A DNA stretch of 64,000 nucleotides from Aphrocallistes beatrix (taxonomy: Eukaryota > Porifera > Hexactinellida > Sceptrulophora > Aphrocallistidae). The notes beneath the pieces were generated by a model. The model was not told the DNA's origin and did not search any database. It was given only the letters and a program-made list of their open reading frames with translations. A program made the position numbers and the translations under genes. Below, piece after piece: positions 11,222 through 21,958 of this stretch (within the stretch, counting starts at the first letter, position 1; each line of letters starts with the position of its first letter). Location of the stretch: assembly GCA_963281255.1 (NCBI GenBank), contig OY725490.1:4030001-4094000 (forward strand), written 5' to 3'.

Positions 11222-11932
11222 CTCTCAACACATATTTCTACCTCAACTTGGCAAGTGTATTTACTTAATTTGTGGTGGTTTTTTTTCCCATTTATATTTT
11301 TAATTGTTTCATTGTTTATTCATTAACTAATATTGTTGTAATACATAACTAGAATCAGTGTAAGTAAATATCCTTCATATTTTGCCGCCCCCTAGCTACG
11401 CCACTGATTTAGGTATATTCGAACAAAATATTTACATAAAATAGCAAGAGTACCCTGAAACCCGCAAATTTCCTTGAGGCCCCTAACCCCGAATATTTGG
11501 AGATAATTGTTAATAATAATTCATATTCTTGGCACTGCGAAGTATAATACATTAGTTTAGAATTAATAAAGAGCTTCCAAAAAGTATATTAGGAAGTTAG
11601 AGCGAAAGTCTACGACTTTTAGTTTCCAAGTTTGGATTTCAAAAATGCCACGTCATCATACGACAAAAATCTGAAACTTACATTCCATAGGATGTAGCGC
11701 AATTATTATCAATGAATCATATATGTACTCTCATAAAAAGTATATTAGGAAGTGAGAACTAAGAATTTGGGCTTATATTTACAGAGATAGAGAGATATCT
11801 CTTTTTAGACCCTAAATGGGGGTTTTTGAACGAATCTGGGAGGTCCAAGGCCAGAACTCTCAAAATAATGATCAGATGTTCTCCAATTTTTCTGTATACA
11901 TTATTAACGACAACTGTATTCATTATTTAGCA

Positions 11933-12465
11933 CAAGCGCTTCGTTTGCTTTCGCTGCGCGGCTGGCGGACACTTTGTGTCCACCGGAGGCGCTCTGCGTG
12001 CGCCTGGGGTCACAATGATTAATTATAAGGGGGATAACATGTCTAAATACTCCTGTCCTACTGTTATAATCAATATCGTAAGAAAAATCACAAATTTTAT
12101 CAATTTTTAAAATTTTGATGAATAATGATGACGTCATAAAAAGTGATGATTCATCATTTTTTGATGATAGTCGCATCATATGTGAGATATGTTAGTATAC
12201 AGATTCTCTTAAAACTTTTGCCTTCAAGCTCCTATAATGTCTGAGTTATGCTCGAATAACTGTATTGCTTAACTTTTAAAAATGTGACAATGACGTCATA
12301 ATTCCATGATGAGTCGACATTTTGCTCTGAGCTCAGAACTTAGTGGTGCCATAGCCAAAAGACTCACATATGCCAAAAATCAGCTTTCTGCGCAGGCAGT
12401 TTCTTCAATCAATTCGTAACATATATATATATATATATATATTAATCGAGTTTTAATAGTAAGGA
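11933..12465 (-). mobile_element. HEL-A Helitron-like element inserted in FB-1
   Basis: Full 533 bp copy. On the minus strand it runs from TCCTTACTATTAAAACTCGA through a TA tract and two TGACGTCA palindromes to a terminal CTTG. The FB-1 host reads TTTAGCA/TAATAGCCAC in copy 1 (1228-1245) and TTTAGCA-element-TATTAGCCAC here. Insertion is therefore exactly between A and T with no duplication, the Helitron hallmark. Confidence 0.88.
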
Positions 12466-12659
12466 TATTAGCCACATTTTGATACATATTTAATGATTAG
12501 ATTTGCCATTTTCTAATATATTCAAAGTTCTCTATAGAATTTGTATCACAATTAAATCAATGAGAAATCGAGAAATATTTATTTTTTAACAAAGGAATGT
12601 TTGTGGAACCTATATATTTTCGCATATACCCTTTTATTTAAGAATATCTTATACATGTA

Positions 12660-12830
12660 TCTTATATATTAAAATGCTAGGATTTTTGTTTGTTTGTTTG
12701 TTTGTTTGTTTGTTTGTTTTTTCGAATTGATTGAAGAATTGGCAAGTCGTAGAAATACGAAAATAGGCATGTAGGTGTCAAATGATGAATCTAGGATTAA
12801 GTTCTAAGATCTAAGCGAAATTTCCATGGA
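12660..12830 (+). mobile_element. HEL-B Helitron-like 5' end
   Basis: Begins TCTTATATATTAAAATGCTA, followed by GGATTTTTG and a (TTTG)n microsatellite, then CGAATTGATTGAAGAATT and GGCATGTAGGTGTCAAATG. Further copies start at 19832 (plus) and 47548 (minus). The TC start and TATTAAAA context match Helitron 5' ends. The 3' end is not identified. Confidence 0.6.
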
Positions 12831-13064
12831 AAACAATTTTTCACACCTTTTCTATACAAAATATATGACTACACTATCACAATAGAAATCATTGTACAAG
12901 TACGACTCTACAATAAATAGATCGTTATTGTTATTAATACTTCAAAGCAACTTATGTTTGATATCTTAAATGTATTATAGTTATGGCAATAGAAAATATT
13001 ATGTGCATATTTTAACACCTTTATATACATATTTTCACACCATTTGATGATTTTTGAAAATAAT

Positions 13065-13735
13065 GCTAGAGACTAGCTTCCAACGGGTGACATGGGGTTT
13101 TCAGGGACGTAGATTTCGAATATCATATTTTCAGATCTATATGATAAATTATTTGTTTACTTTTGTTTGCAATAGATACATAAAATAAACAAATTACAAA
13201 AATAGGCTAGAGACTAGCTTCCAACGGCTGACATGGGGTTTTCAGGGGTGTAGATTCCGAATATCATATTTTCAGATTTATATGATAAATTATTTTACTT
13301 TTGTTTACAATAGATACATAAAGTAAACAAATTATAAAAATAGGCTAGAGACTTGCTTCCTACGGTTGACATGGGTTTTCAGGGGTGTAGATTTCGAATA
13401 TCATATTTTCAGATCGATATGATGAATTATTTGTTTACAATATATACATAAAGTAAACAAATTACAAAAATAGGCTAGAGACTAGCTTCCTACAGTTGCC
13501 ATGGGTTTTTAGTGGTGTTGATTTCGAATATCATATTTTCAAATCGAATGATAAATTATTTGTCTACTTTTGTTTACAATAGATACATAAAGTAAACAAA
13601 TTACAAAAATAGGCTAGAGACTAGCTTCCTACGTTTGACATGGGTTTTTTAGGGGTATAGATTTCGAATATCATATTTTCAGATCGATATGATAAATTAT
13701 TTGTTTACTTTTGTAAACAAATAATTTATCATATC
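13065..13735. repeat. Tandem array, 130-141 bp units
   Basis: Five units beginning GCTAGAGACT(A/T)GCTTCC at 13065, 13206, 13344, 13474 and 13613, each with GAATATCATATTTTCAGAT and AAGTAAACAAATTA. The last unit ends in a perfect palindrome around TTTGTTTACTTTTGTAAACAAA (13700-13722 region). Follows the HEL-B 5' end and may be internal to it. Confidence 0.92.
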
Positions 13736-13737
13736 GA

Positions 13738-13975
13738 TTCAAATTACCAACACATGTCTTCAAATTACCAACAATAGAAAGTCTATTGTTGGTATTATGC
13801 AGAAATAAAGGCCTGCAAATTACCAACAATGTTGTCAAATTACCAACAATAGAAAGTCTATTGTTGGTAATATGCAGAAATAAAGGCCTCCAAATTACCA
13901 ACAATAGAAAGTCTATTGTTGGTAATATGCAGAAATAAAGGCCTCCAAATTACCAACAATAGAAAGTCTATAGTT
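13738..13975. repeat. Tandem array of hairpin units, about 55 bp
   Basis: Repeats of AATTACCAACAATAGAAAG, TCTATTGTTGGTAAT and GCAGAAATAAAGGCCT. Each full unit contains TTACCAACAATAGA, a three-base loop and its perfect reverse complement, a 14 bp stem. Partial units begin the array. Confidence 0.92.
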
Positions 13976-15060
13976 AATTAATGTAACCAAATATTGAAAC
14001 CTGCATAAAAATAGTAATAAACATATGTAGCTGCATCCTCAATAAAAAGGAAATGAATATATTTCACTACGCGTCATAGACAGACAACTCTAAACTTCAA
14101 AAGTATAGTAATTCTTTTTTTCTTAGGTATATTGTGTACAAGACTTGATAAAGGATAAAGAAAAAGAAGTGATGTCTTACGGAAGAATTACAGTTTTGAT
14201 ATTCCTTAATCTTATAATATTATCTTCCCTTCATAATTTATCTGTTTTACCCATGTAATCCACAATTCTAATAATGATTATACGTACTTAGTGTCTAATC
14301 ATTTGCCTTTCTATACTTCGCTGGAAATTAAGAAATCAAACCTACTATCAATTTGATTCAGCTCTCTGATTCGTATGATTAAAGTAGCCTTCAAAGTGTT
14401 TTAGAGTTTACATTTTGGAAATTATTCAATGAGATAAATCAGAATTCTATCTTGTTAAAGTACTTTTTCAATTCAAATTCTCGCACATATTATTACAACT
14501 CGCTCTCTTTAAACTTGAAAATGACGAAAATGATAAAGTGGTCTATGATTGTTCCTAGTGTAATGAACAGGAAGAGAAATGTTACAGTGTTAAATGATGC
14601 TTCAATCTACTGTTTGCTTAATAATGTAGCAAAAATATTCAGCTTTTCGTTACTTATTCCCAATCCAGAGATCGTGAAAGGAAAATTTTAAAACTTACTA
14701 GTTTAAAGTAATATTACATGTTCCATATCTACTCAGGGGTGGTTATTACACTTTATGAGTATTTTAGAAAATGTTGAAAATATTATTCTGAGCACTTTAT
14801 TCAAAGTCAAACTCCTTCCTGTTATCCATAGTTTTAGTAGGTAAATAGGCTTTATGTTTAGTAGGCTATGGTATATCACGATTTTCAGACGGAATTTAAT
14901 TCAAACCCATTGGAGAGGAAAACTATATAGAAACTTCAATTTATTGAAAAATTGAAGAAATCAAATGTTCTCAGCAACGTAAATTAAACAAAAGATTAAT
15001 TTGATCATATTAAATCTACATTTTAAGACTGAGTATGAAAATTATATGAAAAAGAAAATT
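13976..15060. other. Between arrays and AK7, nothing recognised
   Basis: Contains a 79-residue open frame at 14452-14691 with no recognisable domain. The right end is the AK7 3' untranslated side. Confidence 0.4.
14940..14945 (-). promoter_or_regulatory. Candidate AK7 polyadenylation signal
   Basis: The minus strand reads AATAAA about 127 nt after the AK7 stop codon. It is the right distance for a 3' end signal, but the region is AT-rich and a chance match is possible. Confidence 0.35.
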
Positions 15061-15071
15061 CAAAGGTATAA

Positions 15072-15601
15072 TCAATCAAGAAAGGGATTTGTCTTAAATA
15101 GGAATTCAGCAAGATAGTCGATCGGGTTGCTGGGCCTGATTTTTACAATATCAGACAAACCACTAGTTAATGTAGGCATCACATATCTCATTATATAAGA
15201 TCTTAAAGGGAGAGCTCGACATTCTAAAATATCATTCTGTTGTCTTACAATCTCTAACTTTTGAGCAGTCCAGATTGCTTCAGCAGAAGTAACTCTTGAA
15301 ACTTCCTCTATCTCAAGAACTCTTTTAGTATCTGCATTTTTCTTCATCTCCAAAATATTATTTTCTTTCTCAAAATTTATCATTAATTCTAATTCTTGCT
15401 TAGAAGGACCAAAGTTCTTTGGATGACCAACCATTGAAATGATTTTTTTTGCTAAATATTCTGTTGAGTAATCACAAATTTCTAAAGAAATAATCTCAAT
15501 TTCGTGCTCATCAAAGTATTGTAGTATCGTTGGCTCAGTTAAATTTAAATTGATATATTTTTCGTATCTTCGGACAAAATCTTCCTCATTATTGTGAGTA
15601 C
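15072..15601 (-). CDS. AK7: Adenylate kinase 7, terminal exon with Dpy-30 motif
   Basis: This is the last AK7 exon. The acceptor TTTTTCTAG ends at 15602 and the first two bases (GT) complete a Gly codon with the preceding exon. The product opens with THNNEEDFVRRYEKY, equivalent to the kinase lid/core end, then LQYFDEHEIEII and VGHPKNFG. A charged helical stretch of about 60 residues, likely coiled coil, follows. The tail reads LPLRSYIMRYVMPTLTSGL then PIDYLAEFLFKTNP, a clear Dpy-30 dimerisation motif as in vertebrate AK7. The stop TGA is at 15074-15072. Together the three exons give 386 residues with no internal stop, which supports both junctions. A reading from an internal Met at 15434 would miss the first 56 complete codons of this exon and is not preferred. 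A functional gene is inferred from the intact frame. Confidence 0.94.
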
Positions 15602-15873
15602 CTAGAAAAATAGTGTATAAGTCACTAGATAGAATAAAAAGTTTAAATTCAGGATAGAAAATCCTTTACAATAAACTATAAAATCGTTAATTTATACTTC
15701 TCTATTTGGTTCAAGATAGAGAGGAGTAGAACTTGACAACTTATTCCGCAATATGTAATTTAAATCTTAGATCGTGCAAGTGATGTATTAAATTGATGAT
15801 TAATAATCATTATATACATCTCATTCAAAGTTGATACTTTGATCTATTACTATTTAGGGCATTAAAACAGTTA

Positions 15874-16221
15874 TCATCCCAAATCTGTATCTCAAGTGAT
15901 AGCGAAAATAGGATATTTTCGATTTCGATTGTATTCTTTAGGGGATCAGCTTCAAATTGGTTTATTGGTTTATTTTAAAAGGACAATTATTGTGGCTTCT
16001 ACATTAGATTTTTGTACACATCGGTTTAACGTAGTGCCTTTGAACGTGATTTTTGGGGTTCCTTTTGATATACGTATAGCAAAAGCTAATGTAGGAACCA
16101 CAATAATTGTCCTCTTAAAATAAACCAATATATAAATTGGGAGCTGATCGCCTAAGGAATACAATGGACAAATCCAAAATATCCTATTTTTACTATCATT
16201 TGAGATACAGATATGGGATGA
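15874..16221. mobile_element. Palindromic MITE in AK7 intron
   Basis: TCATCCCAAATCTGTATCTC at the left is matched by GAGATACAGATATGGGATGA at the right. The arms of about 125 bp stay inverted inward (GGACAATTATTGTGG versus CCACAATAATTGTCC). Short open frames on both strands here are mirror images created by the palindrome. No clear target duplication. Confidence 0.8.
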
Positions 16222-16472
16222 GAACTTATTGAATTTCTTAAGTAGCGTATAGATTCTCTTTTCCCCAGGTGAACAAGGAGATCAATATTTGAGCATCTAA
16301 GATTAAATCTTTTGGAACATTAGAGGTTGAAGGCTCATTAAATGAGATTACTTTCTAACAGATTATAAAATAACAGGTTACCGAACGTGATAATCTAAAA
16401 TCCGTCAAGTTATCTTCATGATTTAGATATAGTATGCATCCTAATATTAAAAATTATAAATATATAGTATAT

Positions 16473-19158
16473 GTATATGGGGAATTCCATGCCAAAAAAA
16501 CCAATAATTTCACCACCATCAACCGATTGGTCTGAAATTTGCTGTGTGACAGGGCACGTATATGTCTTTACTTTTGTGAAAATTTCAGATCAATCGGTCA
16601 TGTGGTTTTTGAGTTATGACGTCACAAATTTTTGAATTTTTGCTGTTTTGACCAAGGATTTTCACAATGGTAAAATCCCATCCCATTTTAAACTCGAATA
16701 ACTCGAAAAATATTCATCAAATTCTTTCATAAATTGCGATACTTATGTTTTTACATATGGAGAAAACGAAAAACTTGAGTAAATTAAGTTTTGAGTTCCT
16801 TTTCTTTGTGAAAACTGGAACTGAAACCAACTCCCGAAGCAAACCGGAACTATGACGTAACAAAAATGTATATTTTTGAAACTGTTTTATTTTTGGGTAT
16901 TTTACTGTTTATATTCATAATTCATTGTATAAAAAAATTCATTTGGTTTCCATATGTTCTCTTTGAGTTATTCACATTTTTGTACCTGTAAACGCTTTCT
17001 ATATATAATTCAAAATTTTATGCCTTTGTAAAAATATAAAATTGACCTGACAACTCTCAATTCTACCATTTTGAAAATGCTTTTTTGTCTTCCTCTATAA
17101 TATCACTAATTCTTACAACATTCTGCAATTGATATGTGCACTTGGAATTATAAGTATGTTGTATATTTGACCACATACAGACTAAACATAAACAGTGTGT
17201 AATGCTGTTGTTGCTATGTAATAGGAATGCAATAAATGTCACTAATGAGTTGAAAAGTTAATTTTAGAGGGCTAATATTTGCTAAACAATCCGATATTTA
17301 GTCCGAACATAGCACTCTGTATATAAGGCCACCCATCTAAATCTCAAAAATGGACCAGGGATGCGGTCGAGGATGGTTGATCAAATACATGATCTGCCAA
17401 AAATCATGAACGACGCAGAATAGAGCTTCGAAATGTATTACCAGCATATATAAATATGACGCCAGAGTATCCATATCCGTTGTTAAAATTTCGATTAGTC
17501 ATCATATGATTGCACAATAGGTTATATTTGGGACACATTTAGTGAATTTCAGAGGTTGTTTAAGGGCACTTCTAAGTTTGTTTTAATATAGTTTCTTTGT
17601 ATAGAACTGAGCTGTGAATGGGTTGATGCGAAAGTGAATATTTTTCATGGAATGTTGCTACATTCCAGCGTTGCTATGAAAACGCATTTTGATCAGTTGA
17701 GGTCATATCTTGAAAACCGCAATAACTATGCTTNNNNNNNNNNNNNNNNNNNNNNNNNNNNNNNNNNNNNNNNNNNNNNNNNNNNNNNNNNNNNNNNNNN
17801 NNNNNNNNNNNNNNNNNNNNNNNNNNNNNNNNNNNNNNNNNNNNNNNNNNNNNNNNNNNNNNNNNNNNNNNNNNNNNNNNNNNNNNNNNNNNNNNNNNNN
17901 NNNNNNNNNNNNNNNNNNNNNNNNNNNNNNNNNAACTGATCAAAATGCGTTTTCATAGCAACGCTGGAATGTAGCAACATTCCATGAAAAATATTCACTT
18001 TCGCATCAACCCATTCACAGCTCAGTTCTATACAAAGAAACTATATTAAAACAAACTTAGAAGTGCCCTTAAACAACCTCTGAAATTCACTAAATGTGTC
18101 CCAAATATAACCTATTGTGCAATCATATGATGACTAATCGAAATTTTAACAACGGATATGGATACTCTGGCGTCATATTTATATATGCTGGTAATACATT
18201 TCGAAGCTCTATTCTGCGTCGTTCATGATTTTTGGCAGATCATGTATTTGATCAACCATCTTCGACCGCATCCCTGGTCCATTTTTGAGATTTAGATGGG
18301 TGGCCTTATATACAGAGTGCTATGTTCGGACTAAATATCGGATTGTTTAGCAAATATTAGCCCTCTAAAATTAACTTTTCAACTCATTAGTGACATTTAT
18401 TGCATTCCTATTACATAGCAACAACAGCATTACACACTGTTTATGTTTAGTCTGTATGTGGTCAAATATACAACATACTTATAATTCCAAGTGCACATAT
18501 CAATTGCAGAGTGTTGTAAGAATTAGCGATATTATAGAGGAAGACAAAAAAGCATTTTCAAAATGGTAGAATTGAGAGTTGTCAGGTCAATTTTATATTT
18601 TTACAAAAGGCATAAAATTTTGAATTATATATAGAAAGCGTTTACAGGTACAAAAATGTGAATAACTCAAAGAGAACATATGGAAACCAAATGAATTTTT
18701 TTATACAATGAATTATGAATATAAACAGTAAAATACCCAAAAATAAAACAGTTTCAAAAATATACATTTTTGTTACGTCATAGTTCCGGTTTGCTTCGGG
18801 AGTTGGTTTCAGTTCCAGTTTTCACAAAGAAAAGGAACTCAAAACTTAATTTACTCAAGTTTTTCGTTTTCTCCATATGTAAAAACATAAGTATTGCAAT
18901 TTATGAAAGAATTTGATGAATATTTTTCGAGTTATTCGAGTTTAAAATGGGATGGGATTTTACCATTGTGAAAATCCTTGGTCAAAACAGCAAAAATTCA
19001 AAAATTTGTGACATCATAACTCAAAAACCACATGACCGATTGATCTGAAATTTTCACAAAAGTAAAGACATATACGTGCCCTGTCACACAGCAAATTTCA
19101 GACCAATCGGTTGATGGTGGTGAAATTATTGGTTTTTTGACATGGAATTCCCCATATA
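16473..19158. repeat. 2.7 kb giant palindrome with central gap
   Basis: The left arm 16473-17733 and right arm 17934-19158 are inverted copies over more than 1.2 kb with few mismatches. Outer tips are GTATATGGGGAATTCCATG and its inverse. The arms' inner parts (from GGACCAGGGATGCGGTCG) match the smaller palindrome at 56964-57594. No transposase is visible. It probably is a foldback DNA element. Confidence 0.9.
17734..17933. other. Assembly gap of 200 N at palindrome centre
   Basis: Exactly 200 N. The right arm resumes about 35 bases short of where the left arm stops, so at least part of the hairpin centre is missing. The round number suggests a placeholder, not a measured length. Confidence 0.97.
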
Positions 19159-19632
19159 CTCTCTGGACAAAAGTATTCGTACCCCAATATTTTCCACCCA
19201 AACTGTTATAATTCTAATCAATTTGTGAAATCAAACACATTTAATTAGTAACAGATACACTAAATCTGGCTTCGAATTCGTTTTCTTAACATTCAAATTA
19301 CTCACTTTGTAAGCTTTCAACTTAATTACTCTCCTTCAAGATTTAGTATTTTCAGCATTTGTAAACCTATGCCAAATATCACGAGTTATCACTATTATAT
19401 ATGATAACATTGGTGGTACGAGGTGGCACAGTTTAAAAATGTTTAATCATGTGAGAGAGTAATCGAGTGGAAAGAATATAAAGCGAGCATTAGAATGTGG
19501 AGAATTTGAATTTAAAGTTAAATTCAGCGTCTCTCTTACAAATTAAATTCCCTTGACTCGCTAAATAACTTAGCACAAGTATTAGAACTATTAGTATGAT
19601 AAATTTTGGGGGGTATGAATATTTTGTGAGTG
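19159..19632. mobile_element. Tc1-type MITE, family M1
   Basis: TA-flanked; left end CTCTCTGGACAAAAGTATTC, right end (inverse) CACTCACAAAATATTCATAC. These are degenerate Tc1-like termini (GGACAAAAGTATTCGTAC class). The interior shares ACTTAATTACTCT and GGTGGCAC-like blocks with the copy at 26850-27303. Confidence 0.75.
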
Positions 19633-19831
19633 TATACTCCAACCAAAATGAATTTATAATGAGAAGGGAATTACTCTCTCATAGATTGGTATATTGTAAA
19701 CATCGAGCAACTTAGGTTACAGCTTAGAAAAACTCTATAAAGTAAAGCGAACTATTCCTAGTAATATTTGATGAAAATGACAACGTATATTAAAATAAAG
19801 TGTATATCTTGGTCTTAAAATCAATAATAAT

Positions 19832-20240
19832 CTTATATATTAAAACGCTAGGATTTTTGTTTGTTTGTCCGAATTGATTGAATAATTAGCAAGTCGTAGA
19901 GATACGAAAATTGGCATGTAGGTGTCAAATGATAAATCTACGATTAAGTTCGAAGATCAAAGCGAAATTTTCTCACCTACGCATGCAAAAATAATAAATT
20001 ATCCTTCGAAACGTGGACTTTTTGATATCATTTCAAGGATGCCTTTGACTAACTCAACTGTTATTTTGATCTTGTTCGGAATTTTTTGGGATTTCTTCGA
20101 TCACTCGTGGACTATAAACTTTATCCGAACTTCTTGTATTCGCAAAATTGTCGCTTTTCCAGTAAAAAACATGAATTTAGATATTTTTGCTGTGTTATCA
20201 AGAAATCATTACATAGATAATAGTATAGTATTGTGAGACT
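19832..20240 (+). mobile_element. HEL-B Helitron-like copy
   Basis: Begins TCTTATATATTAAAACGCTA, then GGATTTTTGTTTGTTTGTCC and GAATTGATTGAATAATTAGC as in the 12660 copy. A 104-residue open frame (19922-20236) runs through it but has no recognisable domain. The 3' end was not found; the given end is approximate. Confidence 0.55.
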
Positions 20241-20990
20241 TCGATGCTGTACCTATGGTAACAATCTAGATTTAAAATGCAAATAATTTTCTGAATTATA
20301 ATCAAAAATAAAATCACAAATGCTGCGTAATCATGAGGTTAGTATATTTAAAATCGAAAGTTCTGGGGCAGAACTCCATATAATAATACATCACGCCATA
20401 AATTTCAAGTTATTGTCTTTTAGACTGTAGCTAGCGAAGTGGACATCACTCATTTTCGCAATGTGCACATATGTATTAATAAAATTAGAGAAATGTGTGA
20501 GAAATGCATTAAAATTGAAAAAAGACACATACTATTACATCCCTAAATTATTATTTTATATTAAGTCAAAAGTCCTTAATCATGATGGTGAAGACATTAG
20601 TGATAACTCTCAACTATAATGAAATTGCTTAGGGACAAAAACGAGTTAGTAAGCCGCGTCGTCAATAACGCAGAGCACACATGAGTTAACACATCAACTT
20701 GACCGAGAAAAGTGAATGGATATTTCATTATTTCACATAAAAAAGTAAAGTTATAAAACAGTACAAACGGTTTAGATGAAGATGAGATATTTAAACAGTA
20801 ATTGATACAAATAATCGGATTTCAGACATATCTTAACGGGTTAATTAATTTATGGAAATTTTGCATAAAATCTAGTAATCGTCTACCTGAACTACTGATC
20901 CATCTCTATTATGTTCAGAATCAATCAACCTTTTGGAAGAGGTTGATAATTGTATCGATTGTTTTCATCAATTTATGAGATTTTCAACTA
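20241..20990. other. Intronic, nothing recognised
   Basis: AT-rich with no match to the families defined here. Confidence 0.4.
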
Positions 20991-20991
20991 T

Positions 20992-21132
20992 ACTCCCTGA
21001 CAAAAGTATTCGTACACCCCAAAATCTTCTATCCAAATTGTTCTAATACTAACCCATTTGTGAAGTCAATAACATTTAACAGTACAATTACGGAAGATCT
21101 GACTTTTCGTTTCTTCATATTCAAAATACACT
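20992..21132. mobile_element. Truncated Tc1-type MITE (M1-like)
   Basis: Begins TA-CTCCCTGACAAAAGTATTC with a M1-like interior (CCAAATTGTTCTAATACTAAC). Cut off at about 21132 by HEL-A sequence. Confidence 0.65.
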
Positions 21133-21284
21133 TCGAGTGATATCGTTTTAGCAGTAAGAAAGACATATTTTGAGATATTAGCTCTCTTATAATTAAGCAA
21201 TGTGAACTTAAGCGCTCAAAGGGCGTCTCAGACGGAGACAAAGTGTCCGTCAGCCGCGCAGTACAAGCAAGCGAAGTTCGTTTG
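21133..21284 (+). mobile_element. HEL-A 3' fragment
   Basis: Contains GAGTGATATCG, GACGGAGACAAAGTGTCCGTC and a terminal hairpin ending GTTTG. Only the last third of the element is present. Confidence 0.75.
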
Positions 21285-21958
21285 TTGGTAATAAGTTACG
21301 AAGGTTCTCCAGTCAATACTAGAAGTACAATTAATCGGGTTAACGAAAACCATGCTTACATGCTATTTTGGCATTCATACAAATAAAATGAATCTAAGGC
21401 ATATAAGAACAATTTTCTATTGTGGTCCGATTGGAAAGGAAATAAAAATATTTTCTCTCTCTCACTTCCAGCTAGTCGCGGGAAAAACTAATACCCAATC
21501 ACATCCTTAAAGGGCTTAGTCATGACCTACTTAATACCAGGGGCGTCGGAACAGGGGGGCTCTGCCCCCCCCCAATTTTTTTAAAAAATTTGTTCATTTA
21601 TTTTGTCACTATCAAGATTGTGTAATAAATTACAGCTATGTCGAAAACATTTTCAGACTGAAACTGTTGTAGAACTACTCCGCGTTCAATTAATAAGTTT
21701 CCAATTAGTTTTGAACAGTGTGTTTGGATTCACACTTTTCTGTATAATTTAGTCCCATTACATTTAACTGAGGATTCAGAATCCGTATATTTGTAATTTC
21801 AATCCTCATATAACTTCGTTAGTTTGTCCATATTTGGAAATCCATATTTGGAAAATTTGTAATGAATGATCTTAATTAAACGATTTAATCAATTATTTAT
21901 TTTCCTAAGATTATAACATCCTTACTATCAAAACTCGATTAATGTTTATATATGTGTA

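Larger units (their letters stand above)
10084..11406. mobile_element. hAT element inserted in FB-1 copy 3
   Basis: Starts CAGAGGCGTAGCTTACACC and ends GGTGG-less CCCCCTAGCTACGCCACTG, a typical hAT terminal pair. Exact 8 bp duplication ATTTAGGT at 10076-10083 and 11407-11414. Most of its length is a second hAT element nested at 10144-11221, so the outer element was originally only about 240 bp. Confidence 0.93.
9445..12659. mobile_element. Foldback element FB-1, copy 3, interrupted
   Basis: Carries FB-1 arm sequence (for example AGAGCTATAAGAGATGTT, AATCGAATCATAGATAGTC and TTTTTGAACGAATCTGGGAG). It is split by a hAT element at 10084-11406 and a HEL-A element at 11933-12465, and is cut at the right by HEL-B at 12660. 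The terminal GGATACCGC end is missing at the left, where it merges with OTU 5' DNA. Confidence 0.8.

Noticed and set aside
13065-13975. Spaced palindromic repeats resembling CRISPR repeats
   Set aside because: The sequence between palindromes is also repeated, so this is a tandem array, not repeat plus spacer.
14452-14691. 79-residue open frame near the AK7 3' end
   Set aside because: No domain, repeat or splice context supports it.
15896-16164. Two similar open frames on opposite strands
   Set aside because: They are mirror readings of the arms of one palindromic MITE.
17634-17998. Open frames running through the N block
   Set aside because: They exist only because N is read as open; flanking residues are palindrome arms.
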